In this document: positions 12,170 through 24,239 of the stretch, piece by piece
Numbering within the stretch: position 1 is the stretch's first letter
How the letters are laid out: every line of letters begins with the position of its first letter
NCBI GenBank assembly: GCA_964017145.1
Contig: CAXHKQ010000122.1
Location: forward strand, 1-38,376
Source: Agrocybe praecox
Lineage: Eukaryota; Basidiomycota; Agaricomycetes; Agaricales; Agrocybaceae
Length of the DNA: 38,376 bases
Direction of reading: 5' to 3'
Program-made: the position numbers and the translations under genes
Notes under the pieces: model-generated
Database searches by the model: none
Told to the model about the DNA's origin: nothing
Seen by the model: only the letters and a program-made list of their open reading frames with translations

Positions 12170-12510
12170 AATGCTATAATTTATGTTGATATTGTTTTTC
12201 ACTAGTGTCTGTAGTTTCAGCGTTACCGTGCACCAAAAGTGAAGGTAAAAAAGTGCAAAAATGACGAAACAAAAATCACGACAACATTTTGTATTTGCGA
12301 AATCGGCAATTACTGTCAGTTTTTCTTCACTTGTCTGATAGATTGAACTCTTGTGCATATTTCAAGCTGTCTCATGGTAAAATTTATGGATAGATTAAAA
12401 CGAATTCGTGATCAAGAGATAATTCGTGATTAGGAGATAAAAACACGTCAGAAAAGTCTATACAGAAGGCCGGTAAATGTCATGACCCCATTTTTGTGAC
12501 ACAGTGTAAT
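12170..12510 (+). mobile_element. Deleted relative of the fold-back element at 2415-3366
   Basis: Blocks shared in the same order include AAAAAGTGCAAAAATGA, AAAATCACG, ACTTGTCTGATAGATTGAAC and TTTCAAGCTGTC (compare 2735-2860). They are followed directly by blocks like those of the outer right arm, GATTAGGA.ATAAAA and CAGAAGG (compare 3290-3340). It ends near CACAGTGTAAT, similar to the CCAGTGTAATA end of the full element. The middle of the palindrome is missing. It sits about 125 bp from the donor of exon D. Confidence 0.6.
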
Positions 12511-12628
12511 CTAAACTCGATCAGAAAAAAATATCCGAAAACTAAAATGTGTATTACGGGACAAAACGAACGTCTGGCCTAGCGGTTCTAATAAAAATTA
12601 AATAAAACAAAATTAAATGAAATTATAA
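12511..12628. other. Start of the intron after exon D
   Basis: Short AT-rich sequence between the repeat fragment and the donor of exon D. No further signal was recognised. Confidence 0.5.
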
Positions 12629-12634
12629 GCTCAC
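12629..12634 (-). promoter_or_regulatory. 5' splice site (donor) after exon D
   Basis: The minus strand reads CATG|GTGAGC here. Just downstream the reading frame passes into AT-rich sequence encoding an unlike tail (ISFNFVLFNFY) and stops, as expected of an intron. The next exon lies off the left edge of the window, so this intron is at least 12.6 kb. Confidence 0.75.
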
Positions 12635-12702
12635 CATGGCTGTACATCGACTGAACACGCCGTCGACTGTCTCGCTTCGCAAACATCGGCGGCAAATGCT
12701 GA

Positions 12703-12737
<35 letters not shown>

Positions 12738-15700
12738 AAGTCCGCTGGTCGACTGGGATTTCTTGCCCGCTGCCAGCAGCGTAGATGCGGCCGACGTCGA
12801 TGCAGATGATGCAGACGAAACCGACGATGCCGTGGCGGAAACCGAAGACGCCGAGGCCGACAACATCGAGCCGGCTCGACTCACGAAACCCGGCGGACGA
12901 TAGCGCGCACTTTTCACTCCAGATGACGACGACGAAGCACCGGCCGTCGTTTGGGCATTCATCGCCATCTGTTGCTGCTGCGACAGCCGGGGCAGCGAGT
13001 TCGATGATCCGGTGCCAGTGGCGACCACCGATTGCAAGCTTCTCGGCAACGTCGATCGAATTGCGAACCTGCGCTCCTCCTCCGAGCTGTTGTCATCCGT
13101 ATCGGAATTGGCCGCCCCGGCAGAGGCTCCCGGAATGCTGGAACGTCGGCGATTCCGTTGCGATTGGGCGCCAGCGATAGATTTGCTGTCAGCCCCTCCA
13201 ACAGTTGATTCCGTCGCCGTCGATGAAGTCCACAACTGTGCCGCCTCAATCTCCTGCTCCACCCCGCCAATACTGCCACAACTTCGCACCCGATCCAGCT
13301 GCTCGCGGCTCAGCGCCTGGCCGGCATTGAACAGCAAATCACCAGCGGATCTCCTCTTCTGAGCAGCACTCATCGCAGCCACGGAGTCGGGCAGCGTCGT
13401 CAGCTTCGTCCGCGAATCGCCATTCGCGAGCAGCGCCGATTCGAAACTCCCTCGCCACGAATACCGCTCGTAGTCACTGGCCTCGCCGCCGCCACATCCG
13501 CTCGCATCGCTGACGCCTCCCGTCGACTGATGGTGATGGGCTCCTGCCCGCGGAGGTCCTCCTCCGCCTCCGCCCAACAGCAGGTCATGCGACTTGCTGC
13601 GCGGCAGTTGCAGAAAGCCTGGGCCTTCGCCCAGTTCGGCGGCCAGATGACTGTCCGAAGTGCTGCTGTCGCCATCGTCGTCGTCCTCGGTCGTGGTCGC
13701 GGAGATCTTCTGGTGGAGCTTACGATGGGCAGGAAGACGAGTCGAAGCGGCGCTCGAGTGCTGCGATTCGCCGCTGCTGACCTCGTGCATGAGGGCAACG
13801 AGGCGGGTGCCAATGTGCGACATGACCTTGGCAAAGATCGGAGGCGAGGCGGAAGCGGGCGGAACAGGCATCTCAGTCGAAGTTGACGCCGTCGCCACCG
13901 TCATTGGCGTTGCCGTCGTCGCTGCGGCCATCTTCGAGAACGACGCCACCAGCTTCTGGTACACCAGCGCCGTTCCGCCATCCCCTCGATCGCCCTCCTC
14001 GTCGCCGCCGCCCAGCGCCGGATCAAAGTTCTCGATGATCTCCTGGCAGCTGGCCGAGATCTGCTCTTGCAGCGCTGCTTTTTCCGCCGACTTGGCCGAG
14101 GCAGCGCCAGCACTCGAACCCGCCTCCAGATCGGAGCTGGTGTAGTCCGAGGAGTCGTACGAATCGGACCAGGTGTCCTCGCTGCTCAGGTACTCGACGA
14201 TCTCGCGCACCTGGGCATCGTTGATGCCGGGCACCGATTTCATGAGGCGTCGCAGCTCCGCCTCGAAGTAGGCCAGCTGGGCGGGTTTCTGGGCGACGGA
14301 TGCGGCTGGCGGTGGCTGCCGATTGGCGATCGGTGTGGATGAGAGAGGTGGCGTTGCCGTCGTCGACGTGGCGGAACGTTGGCTGTGCGCATTGGCGCTC
14401 GCGACGACCAGCGTCTTGAAGAACTGACGCATCTTGGACATCATGAGATTCGTCTCCTCGTCGGAGCTCCAGTTGTTGAAGCTGTCCTTGCGCGAGAGCT
14501 GAGAGGTGCTGGCGATGCGGGGGGATTGGGCTGATGTTGCCGATGTGCTGTCAACTTCAGCCGACTGTTGCTCCGCGTTCGGCTCAGCCGTTACTCCGGA
14601 CGCCTCAGATTCCCTTGCTTCACCCCTGATCCTCTTCGATCTCCTCCAGCAGCTCGCCATAGCGCAGTTCCGGCGATCGCTGCTGTTCGCTGTCGTTGCT
14701 CTTCAGCAGATCGTCGTTGCTGCCGATGAAGCCGCTGTCGCGACTGTGCTGCTTCTTCGATTGCACCAGATTGCTGCTGGCGGGCAGCTGCAGCAGCGAC
14801 AGATCGCCGGCTCCGGAGGACGATGGATTGCTGGACGGCCCAGGCTCCGGTGTGCTGCTCTCCGCCCGCTCCATGTATATCACAGTTTCCTCGCACACGT
14901 CGTCGTCTTCCTCGCTGCTCGGCGACGACATGCCCATCGATTCGTTGGCGTCAGCTGCCCCCGCGATCTGCTCCGACGTCAAAGCTCCGGCCGCCATCGA
15001 AGTCGACGCCGCCGTGGCCGCCAGCAGGTTGTCCAATGACGAATTATGCGACCGCGGCGTCCCGCGCGCCCGCACCAGCCGCTTGCGTCGCTGCTCCGGG
15101 CTCGGTCGGCCCTCACTATCGCTGCCCACGCTGCCACTGCCATCCGTCTGCTCGCCATGCGGGGCGCTCGCATCGAAGCCCATGAACCCGGACAGGAAAT
15201 ACTTCTCCAGCCGCGACGATGCCAAGTCCGCCGGACGCCCACCGGCCGCCAAATCACCACCTCCGCCCATCGACTCGATGCTCTGGTCCTCTCCCGCCGT
15301 CGTGGCCGTCGTCGTCGATGCCGTCGCCGTCCCTCCCACCGCCAGCGAGTCCATGTTCTCACTGCAGATACTGCTGCCGCTCTCCGACGGATCGCTGTCC
15401 TCCTCCAGCTCCTCCTCGCCATCGCCCACCGCATCCGATATCGTCGCCGGCCGCCCATCGCCCAGCCCATAGAAGAAGTACTTCTCCAGCTCGGAGGCGG
15501 ACAACCGATTATGCCGGCCAGCCGGGTGAGTCCGCCGCTCCACCGAGCCGCCGCCCCCCCGTCGCCTCCGCATCGCTCTCTTCGCAGCTCTCCTCGACGA
15601 TCGTATGCAGCGTAAAGTCAATCGACGCCCGATTGAATCCGCGCAGCTCCTCCTCACGATCCACCGGCCTGCACATCATGATCTCCTCTCCGGACTCGCC

Positions 15701-18700
15701 GCCCCTCCGAATCGGAGGCCGTCGGCGTCGTCGTCGCAAAGTCCTCCTCGTCCTGGCTGATCTCCTCCACCCACGAGTCATCGTCGGCCAGGCCGTCTTC
15801 GAGACAGACCACGGCGGACAGCGTGTCCGCTCCGGTGACCACGGTCACGTGATCGGAGCTGGAGGAGCAGCTGTCGGCAGCGAGGATCTTTTGCAGGCGA
15901 TCGCTGCGCGCCAGCGGAGCGGCGGATTGATCGTGGGGTGAGGCATTGTCTACGTCGTTGTCGTCATAGTCGACGTCATCGTCGTCGTCCGCACTGTCTC
16001 GTTCGTCTTCCGCGTACTCGACGAGATTGCGATCGCGACGCGAACGCCCGCGCTTGCGGATCAAACGAAACGCGCTGCGCTGCGTCATCGCTGTCGCTGA
16101 CACCGATCGCGGATCGTGCGCTCACGTAGTCGCGTGCGGACTGAGGCTGCCAACTCTGGCTGCGATTTGTGTGCTGCACCACGACGATGGCGGAATGTTC
16201 GTGGTCGCGGTCAGAGGTGTGTTGTGTCGTGTTGTCGTCGTGTGCACTGTGGTGTTGAGTTGTGTGCACAATGCGCGTCGTATCACTGGTCACTACACTG
16301 ACGGTGGCGGACGACGACGCCCCGATCGATGTTCGCGGCGTGGCCACCGGTGGCTGGGCGGACGCGGCGGACGAGGCGGACCCGGACGCGGAGGCAGACG
16401 CGGCTGCCGTGTGCGAATTGCTGTGCTGTTGCGTGATCATCACAAGACTGGTGTATTTTGCGGCGGCACCATCAACATCACCACCACCGACGTCGTGATA
16501 CGATCGTATGGGTTCATCCGCTGACGGTGAACGCTCGCGTTGGACTGACAGCAGTCGAGCGGCTGCGGCTGTTGCTGCCGAACGATCGCTGCTGAGCTGA
16601 GCATGTGCTGCGAGAGCGAGCTCATTTTCGGACGCCGTCGTCGTCGTCGTCGTGTTGGCATTGGCGTGAACGCTGCTGCTTTCACAGGTACTTGTGTTGT
16701 TTGTGCTGCCGCTGCCACGATCATCGTCATCGGCAACACCTGAGCGTGCTGTTCGACTGTTGTCATTGTGGTCGTCATCGTCAGCGAGAGGGGAAACCTG
16801 CTGTGCTGACGACGATTTGGCTGCTGACGATGACGGTTGTGTGTTTGTTGAGGCATTACCAAACAAGTGTTGGTCGTTGCCAGGTTGTTGTTGCTGTTGA
16901 TCGTCGTCGTCGTTGTCGTGGTCGCCGAAGCGGATCGCCATCGATGCACGCTCGTGTGGAACACAATCATAATGTGCATTGTCGCCGTCATCGTTGCGCT
17001 GGTTCCCACTCGCAGTCTCAGACTCGACAGCAGCAGCAGCAGCAATGCGATTCTCGCTGGCGGCTGGCGTTTCTGGTTGCGCAGCCAAACTGGTTTTGTC
17101 GCCGTCGCCCGATTCGATGACGTCGTCGTCGTCGCTGCTGCACACTTTCGATTGAGCAATGCTGCACTCTGTCGCCGTTTGTGTTCCGCTAATGCGATTA
17201 TTATTTTAGATTCTGGGCGGATTTGCGACGACTGCGTTGAATGCAGCTGCGTTGTGTGCAATTGATTGTTTGTGGTTTCGTTGTCGTCGTCGACGCCTTC
17301 GTTTGATATTATCGCATGCGCGTCGTCGTTTGTGTTTGTGGGCGTACAATCGATCGTTTCGACGTCGCGGAATTGGCCGTTTTTGTTCGACGAGGAAACG
17401 GCCACGGTCGCAGTCGTTTCGATTCCGGTTTCGTTGTTGCATAAGTCAGCAACGGTGTTTTCCTCGTCGGTTGAGTCGTTTGAGTCGTCGATGTCCGCTG
17501 CCCGCGGGCAAATCGAACGAGTTTCGCGGCCCATGTTCGTCGTCGGAGTTGTCGTCACTTGTTGTCGCCACATCACTATCACCGCCACTAACATCGATAT
17601 CGCTGCACGCGACGACGTCTGTCGATCGATTAGATATCAGCACAACACTTTGTCCGCGATTCGCACTCGCTTGTTCGTTATCGTCACTGTTTACATCCAA
17701 CACTTGCACTGAATCACTCACTTCGCCACTCACTTCGTCCAAACGTTTCACATAGTTCAGCACAATAATTCCGCCACTGCCGTCACCATCCGCCTCCTCT
17801 TCCTCGCCACCACTCTGGCCACCACAGTCCGTGTCGTTGTCCGACGACGAATCGTCGCCGGCCGCATCGTCCGACGAACTCTGCGACGCCGAACCGGATC
17901 CGGTCGACCGACGATGGGCGCCGGCGCCTCGATTAACCACAAACACCCTGGCGAATCGCTTGGTGCGCTGGCGACGCGTTGGCCGACGGCTGGCCGGCGT
18001 TAGAGCGGTGTCTTCGTCGTCATTGTCGCCGTCCGCATCGCTGGTCGAAGCGGATGCGGACGCACTGCTGGACACGACGTCGGCGGGCATCAGGCCATCG
18101 GCGATGGCATCCGCGTCCGTGGCTTCCTCCACTTCAGCCAGTGAGACGTCATAGCTTCGTTGCATGCGACCTCTGTCATCGTCGTTATCATCGGCCTCGG
18201 CCTCCGAATCGCTGTCGCTGCTCGCCGCCGATGAATCCGTCTCCGATGAACCCGAACCGGACGCAAAGCCGGCCACCGTGTCGATCAGCAGATAGCCGCC
18301 CGCTGCCGCGGCATCGGCATTGTTGTCGACCAGCTGGCGCAGTTCGATGGCGGCCGGTCGATGGCGGTGCAGCGGGCGATTGCCTGTGTCGGGTGTTGTT
18401 CTGTCGTCGTCATGAGCGCCGATTTCAGGCACGGCTTCAATGTGAATCAGTGCCGCCTCTGCTGCCACGGCGGCTGCTGCCTCGGCCGCCTCGTCGACAT
18501 CCATTGCGGTCGGTTCAGCGAACGGCTGGCGCTGCTGTTGCGGCGTCATGCTGCTGCTGGTGCTGCTGGTGGTGGTTACCGCCTCGTCAGCCGCCGGCGG
18601 CGACGATGGGTCAACGACTCTACGACGATGAGGCGACTCTACGTCGTGATGCGGTCGATGGTCAGCGATAATTCGCGCGTCCGACCGAATTACCGGTGCT

Positions 18701-20678
18701 GATACCGGCGGTGGTGCGGTAATTCGCGGCTGCTGTTCGGCTGCGGCGCGGCCGCGTTCGTGCTCGGTCAGCGCTGTACTGCTGGCCGTCGATGATGATG
18801 TACTGCGGCGGCGAGTCATCGACAGCAGCGCGTTAGCGTCGTCGTCGTTTGCGTCGTTGCTCGCAACAGCTGCGCAGGTGCCACTCGAGCGTATCGCGGC
18901 GGTGTTTGGTTTCGCCGCGTTCGAGTGGCTTTGGAGCCGCAGTGCTGTGTCGTAATGATGTTTTGCGGCGCCGCTTAGTGTCGTTGTTGTTGCTGCTGCT
19001 GCTGCTGCCAACAGTAGAGTCTTATCGCCGTGCTCGTGTTCGCTCGGGCGATATCGCGCGGAGGTGTTGATGGACGGCTTATTGGCGTGTGCCTCATCGA
19101 CAACATCGTCAGTCGCAGCAGCACCATGCACGCGATAATCCGCTTGCGTAGCGTGCAGCGTTGGGCACGCCGACGTCGGCAATGGCGGAGGCGTCGATGA
19201 CGAAGACGAAGATGAAGACGACGAAGAGGAATTGGACTCGGCACTGGCCGTCGCAGACAGCGAAGCGTGACGCGGCTGCACCGATGTTGGTCTGCGCCTG
19301 TCGACGGTTGCGGTCGCACTGCCGATCGGCGCGATGTCGGCACGATTTGCGTCTGCGTCTTCGTCGTCGTCGCTCTGCGCAGCAATGATGTTGCCAATAA
19401 TGAATCCGGTTATGGGATGCGCCGGCGCCCAGCGACGACGTTGCGGACGACTGCCGTTGCTGTTGCTATTTATGCTGCTGCCGCTGCTGTTGCGACGACG
19501 ATGCGGATCGTCGACGCCGATGGCATCGTCGTCGTCGGTTTCCAGTTGACTGCGGCACGACCGGTCGGCGTGCTCGTGGTCGTCGCCGGCGACCGGTTTT
19601 GACTCGCTTGGGGCAGGGTCCGCCGCAGTATTGCTGCAGTCGTCGTCGCCGTCGTCGTCTCCGTTGTCTTTATGTTGCGGCTGGTCGCGGTTCGCTTGCC
19701 GCTGCTGCTGCTGTGCATATTGTTGTTGCAGTGGCTGCAGCAGCCCGGGCGCCGCCGTCGCCGTGCTCCACAGCCGCCGCAAGATGTCCGCGGCCTGGCG
19801 CTGCTGCAGGGCGGCACCGTTTCGCTGAGCGGTGCACAGCAGCAGATCGCTGGCCGACCAGTTGCGGAAGTCGGCTAGCGGGACGGGGACTGGAACCGGA
19901 ACCGGGATGGGCACGTAATGTGGCTGCATGGCGGCGGCGAGGCGTCCGCAATTGCAGGCGGTTGGCGGAGTGGGCGCAGTGGCTTTGGAATGCTGATGCT
20001 TGTGCTTGAGCTTGGCCGGCGTCGGAGCCTGCCGTCGCTGCTGCCACTCCGGATCGGAGGAGCTTATAGTGTCGTCATCGATAGTGTTCAGCAGAGTGGT
20101 GCGTTTGAGCGCGGCGCGTTGTTGTTGTGGTGGCGGCGGCTCCTCATCGGTACCGGTGTCCGTTCCATCTGCGCGCTTCTGCTGCCAGGCGACCAACGGG
20201 GATTCGACCAGCGGTCGCACGGATCGCCGTCTATCGGAGAGCACCGGCGAATCTAGCCACGTTGTGGCTGGCGACCCGCCTCTGCGCAGGCTCCGCTGGC
20301 GGCGCATGGCAGCCGGAGAGGCGAACGGCGACGGAGTTTCGCCGCTTGGCGTCACTCCGGGCTCAAAGTAGTCCCAGTCGCAGTCGTCGGTGGCCGACTG
20401 GGGCTGGCTGGCCGACGACAGCGACGAGTGCTCGGAGCCACTGGCTGCGGCGGCGTCCTCGTCGGAGGCGTCTTCTTTGCCCGAGGAAGCATCGCGTAGC
20501 GATGACGTTTCGGAGCTGCTGATGAAGACCAGCTTGTAGTCGTCGCTGTCGGCTGCGGGCACGTTGAGCAGGTGGCCGCGAGCGGCCGCGGCTGCGGACG
20601 ATTGGTGGCCGGCGGCCGAGTCCATGTCGGTGGACTCGGTGGAGTCGAGACGTGGGTGACGCGAGAACGTGGGGGAGT
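12635..20678 (-). CDS. Giant exon D (about 8.04 kb, about 2,680 residues) of the unrecognised protein, with six apparent frameshifts
   Basis: The acceptor is CCAACGCAG|AC at 20679 and the donor is CATG|GTGAGC with the exon ending at 12635; both are phase 1. Coding shifts between minus frames near 17501-17532, 17146-17148, 16047-16049, 15702-15705, 15554-15560 and 14623-14626. Removing one base from the G/C run at five sites, and adding one A at 17146-17148, would give one frame whose length fits both splice phases. The protein is mostly disordered: Ser, Asp, Ala, Gln and Thr runs, a poly-Ser block (about 19199-19235) and poly-Gln (12706-12737). Ordered-looking islands include YKLVFISS (near 20530), DWDYFEPG (20365-20388), RFARVFVVNRG (about 17925-17960), NRASIDFTLHTIVEESCEES (about 15585-15640), LEKYF twice (about 15480 and 15195), QVREIVEYLSSEDTWSDSYD (about 14155-14215), LVYQKLVASFSKMA (about 13930-13970), KVMSHIGTRLVALMHEVSSG (about 13775-13835) and YSWRGSFESALL (about 13435-13470). 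No enzyme domain, signal peptide or membrane segment is seen. A scaffold or cytoskeletal role would be a guess. Pseudogenisation is less likely because reading resumes cleanly after every shift. Confidence 0.82.
12706..12737 (-). repeat. (CAG)n trinucleotide tract encoding poly-Gln near the end of exon D
   Basis: The plus strand shows an almost pure CTG run, read as CAG on the coding strand. It encodes about eleven consecutive Gln, followed by an alternating His/Gln segment. Pure CAG runs are prone to slippage, so the length probably varies between individuals. Other, interrupted CAG/CAA tracts occur at about 16890-16905 and 19690-19740. Confidence 0.85.
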
Positions 20679-20999
20679 CTGCGTTGGGCGTGATGTGTGG
20701 GGTATGTTGTGTTGTTTGTGGTGGTGGTCGGACATGCACAGAAACAAAGGAAAAAAACGAATAAAACAATAATGAAAAACTGAAGAAAACGATACAATTG
20801 AACATCACACAAACATTTAATAATAACACAATTAGCAAAAATGTACAAGTAAAAAAATACTCTGTCTCCAGGAAAGATATACCATTGAAAAATTTGATAT
20901 TCGAATATTATTTCAGATTAATTCCGCGCTCACATTTTGTAATTTCCTCAGAAACATGTCACGTTAGACATCATCGAAGAATTGCTTGTTAGAGCATCG
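20679..20999. other. 3' end of the large intron, next to exon D
   Basis: On the minus strand the acceptor CCAACGCAG is preceded by a C/A-rich then T-rich region, which supplies a weak polypyrimidine tract. The open frame of exon D continues upstream into a hydrophobic, T-rich translation (FFSFSLLFYSFFSF). This is typical of translated pyrimidine-rich intron and should not be read as a signal peptide. Confidence 0.6.
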
Positions 21000-21490
21000 G
21001 ACAAACAAGATCTCATAAAATTACATCCAGTTCATCGAACACGCATCCGCTCTGCACTCTGCACACACTCAAACTCATCAAACAGCGAGTGCCACTTCTC
21101 GGAAACTGTCAATAAACCATCAACGATCAATTAAGCGCACGCAACCTCAATTAGAGCGCATAAAAACAGTCAAACTCGCGCGCGGATATTACCGAAACAG
21201 CCACAACACGCGAAAAACCGCACACAATGTGGCTTCCAATAAATTCCACTTGAAAAGCCTATTCGCTATTTGGTGGTACTGGTGCTGGTCGAACTGGCGC
21301 GTGTGCGGTTGAGCTGCCGCGCAGACTGCACCAATTTTGTGTGTTGGTGCTGGCGTTGATCGCGAGACTATTTGCGCGCGCGCGCACACCTAAAGTAATT
21401 GCGATCACTTTATGCGGTGTGCGTTGTACTGAGTGCGTAGGACGCAGGCGAGCGTTGGCTCACTGCACAAGGATAGAGTACGTGGTGGAT
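21000..21490. other. GC/CpG-rich intronic island
   Basis: GC-richer than its surroundings, with ACACTC and CACGCG elements, TGTGTTGGTGCTGG near 21340 and an alternating GCGCGCGCGCGCAC block at about 21374-21388. No gene is supported. Confidence 0.5.
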
Positions 21491-22522
21491 CGAAGAGATT
21501 GACTTCCAGGGGTGAAAGTAGAGACGAATTGAGGGGGGAATATACGGGTATCTCTTTTGTCAATATGCCCTGGGCCTAAGTTTATAGCAGTTGTATATAT
21601 GAAAATGGAAAGATCAAAATATTACAACTTTTACTTGTTGCCACTTTCCAGAGAAGCTCTTGTGACACCTCTCTACAAAATTGAATAAAAACCCAGAGTG
21701 AAATATTACACACATTGCGTCGGGTGAATGAGTCCCGGGAACAATTATGAAGAAACAAACTTGTTTTTTTCCTCTGTATTGTTTCATTCAAAGACGATAG
21801 CCTAAATCCAGCGATTCTACAATATCCCTTCAAAATACTCTCGATTATGTAGCCATAATTTTAAATTTAGGAATAAATAATAATAGCCGTTGAGAACCAA
21901 ATACTGGTAAAACTATAAATATGACTAGCCCAATTCATCGATTTATGGCTATTTATATATGATCGATTGTGAGTTTTTACATTTCTTGCAGCTCCGTCTT
22001 CGCAAAGAGATCTCGAATACCCAAAAGTGTATGCATTATATGTATGAACATTTGTTTCATAACTTCAGAGTATCAGCAATCTCCAGGTTCCATGCTTTAT
22101 GAATTCCGAAATTATTTCGTGGACTTGTTGATGTTTTCGTCAGGAAATGCTGATTTTATGCGCCCACTACGCTCACGTCTTCGGAGCCCAAATAATCGGT
22201 ACAGAGTTTTTGTACAAAATTGCGAAACTAAAATTTGGCTGGGGCATAACCTGGATCACATCACGAAATTTCCTTTTCTTCATCTGTTCGAATACGTTGA
22301 AACGCGTGTTATATAATAAATTGCAAACCTTCCAAATTACTGTCTCATTGCCTTGAATACACCCTCTAACGCACTACTATATTACTATCTGAAATTCGTG
22401 TCATTAACCTTTATCCCTGGCTCCAAAAACACCAATTCTGAGTGATTTTCTGGCGACACGAAGGTCCATACCATCATAGAGACAGGCTTCGTCGATTTGG
22501 TGGTCTTTCTCAAGCTCTGATT
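21491..22522. other. AT-rich intron DNA without recognised features
   Basis: Overlapping plus ORFs of 115 and 69 codons at 21969-22356 have no recognisable motifs or splice context. Nothing else was seen. Confidence 0.5.
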
Positions 22523-23685
22523 ACACCACCCGACACCAAAAAAATACTCGCTTCAAATATGAAATTTCTCATGTGTTTTGTACTCCTAAAAACGAAAATC
22601 ATAATAATTTTCATTTCCATGGATTAGTTTTTTTGTTGTGATTTTGTCAAGTTGTTCGTGTAGTTGTTATGAATAATTGGCAATATTTCGGGTTGGGTCG
22701 AAAACACAAAATTGCATCATATACCAAAAGGAAGACAATTGAATAACCGTAACTAAATTCTCGGATACTTTATTACTATTGATCCCAATTCACGAGTTAT
22801 TCTGGAAAGAACTTGAAAAAATGTGTTTTTCCATGCAAAAAATATACCAAAAAAATCACAAACAATATTATAAAATATACAAAAATTCAATATACTCGAT
22901 TACATTTTGTATCATCATAAAGTTGACTCAAATAGGCATCAATAAAGCTGGTGCAATCAAAAATCTATGGACAAATTTTTTAGTAATAGGCATTCAAACC
23001 TGACCTAGTCGTGAACATTTTCTGATAAACCTAGAGGGTATGAAAATGAATGTCAAAAAAATATTCGTCAAAAATGATGTAGAAATGAAGACAATTACAT
23101 TCTCGTCAAAAAGTTGTACTATGCTGCATATATGATATTTGTCAATAGAAAGTTATAGCCAGTTGAATTTGTCATTTGTATGATAAATATGGTTACTTGG
23201 TCTGTTTAGATTGCCTATAACAAAGGCAATAGACCACAGACTTCCAACTGCATTAGCTTTATTGATGCGTATTCGAGCCAGCTTTATGATGACATTGAAT
23301 CAAGTATATTGCATGTTCATACTTGTTTATATTTTTTAGTGGATTTGTTTGTATCTGTTTTGCATGAAAAACACATTTTCTGAAGTTCTCTCCCGAATAA
23401 CTCGTAAATTGGGATAAATAGACATAAAGTATCTGAAAATGAAGTTAAGGTTATTCAATTGTCTTTCATTTGGTATATGATGCAATTTTGTGTTTTCAAC
23501 CCAACCCGAAATATTGCAATTTATTCATAACAACTACACAAAAAACTTGGAAAAATCAGAACAAAAAAACTATCCCAAGGAAAATAAAATTATTATGATT
23601 TTCGTTTTTAGGAGCACAATGCGCATAAGAAATTTAATATTCGAAGCGAGTATCTCACCAAAAGTCGATTTTTGTCGGGTAGTGT
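22523..23685. mobile_element. Fold-back element, long palindrome with arms of about 450 bp
   Basis: The left arm at about 22523-22975 matches the reverse complement of about 23225-23685. Shared blocks include ACCCGAC at the tips, CTCCTAAAAACGAAAATCAT, GTGTAGTTGTTATGAATAA, ATATTTCGGGTTGGGT and CAAAATTGCATCATATACCA. Further in lie GAGTTATTC and GGCATCAATAAAGCT. A loop of about 220-250 bp remains. The tips read ACACCACCCGAC and the complement of GTCGGGTAGTGT. No transposase remnant was found. Identity is highest in the middle of the arms (over 85% by eye), suggesting it is younger than the other elements or has undergone conversion between arms. Confidence 0.8.
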
Positions 23686-24239
23686 TATTGTAGGTCCATC
23701 ACTGTATTCGATAAATTCGATAATTTTGTTTTTCTATCAGTAGTTCGACCGTGACAAGTTATTCTTACAAGAAAATTATTCTTAGAAACGCACCACAAAC
23801 GGTCCGACGAGGCAGCTCTTACGCTTTGTACAGTCTTAATAGATTTTGTTCGGCGTCAATTCAAGCCCGTTTCGAGTATTCGCCGGACTCGGGCATGCAT
23901 AATTCAGAGCCCTACTGACTCTTGTGCAACGTACGGTTCACCTTCTGCGTCTACAGGTTACGAACAATATCCGATTGCGATTTTCCATCGCAGTTCAAAT
24001 CTTTCATTCAAACACGTTTGTAATCTATCGTAAAAGGCTAGGCTTCTGTTCGACATCAGGGATAATGCTATTGAAGACTTACTAGAAACACAATTCTCTA
24101 GGTTCTGCAAAAATTTCGCTATTCTATCTTCAATCTTTTGAATAATACATCATGTGCAAAATCTGTATCTCCAGTTGTGACGCAGGGTGTAGTTTCAACC
24201 CATTAATTCCCATTGTTTGGTCAACTACGTACTCCTCCC
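23686..24239. other. Intron DNA without recognised features
   Basis: Mixed composition with no supported ORF or repeat. Confidence 0.5.

Noticed and set aside
14626..15704. Small introns as the explanation for the frame changes in exon D.
   Set aside because: The coding frames overlap or abut within a few bases at homopolymers, leaving no room for GT-AG introns of workable size.
17206..17442. Alternative minus frame in exon D (Arg/Asn-rich, 78 codons) that would avoid two frameshifts.
   Set aside because: It ends in a stop and its Arg-rich composition is unlike the rest. The other frame gives acidic, Thr/Asn-rich sequence that continues the style of the protein.
12785..20256. Many plus-strand ORFs (up to about 260 codons) antisense to exon D.
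   Set aside because: They are shadows of a GC-rich coding exon with few stops on the opposite strand. They are Arg/Ser/Pro-rich, change with the codon phase of exon D and have no own splice or start context.
20679..20838. Hydrophobic N-terminus at the start of the exon D open frame, resembling a signal anchor.
   Set aside because: It is translation of a pyrimidine-rich intron end; a good acceptor at 20679 and an in-phase join to exon C show that coding begins after it.
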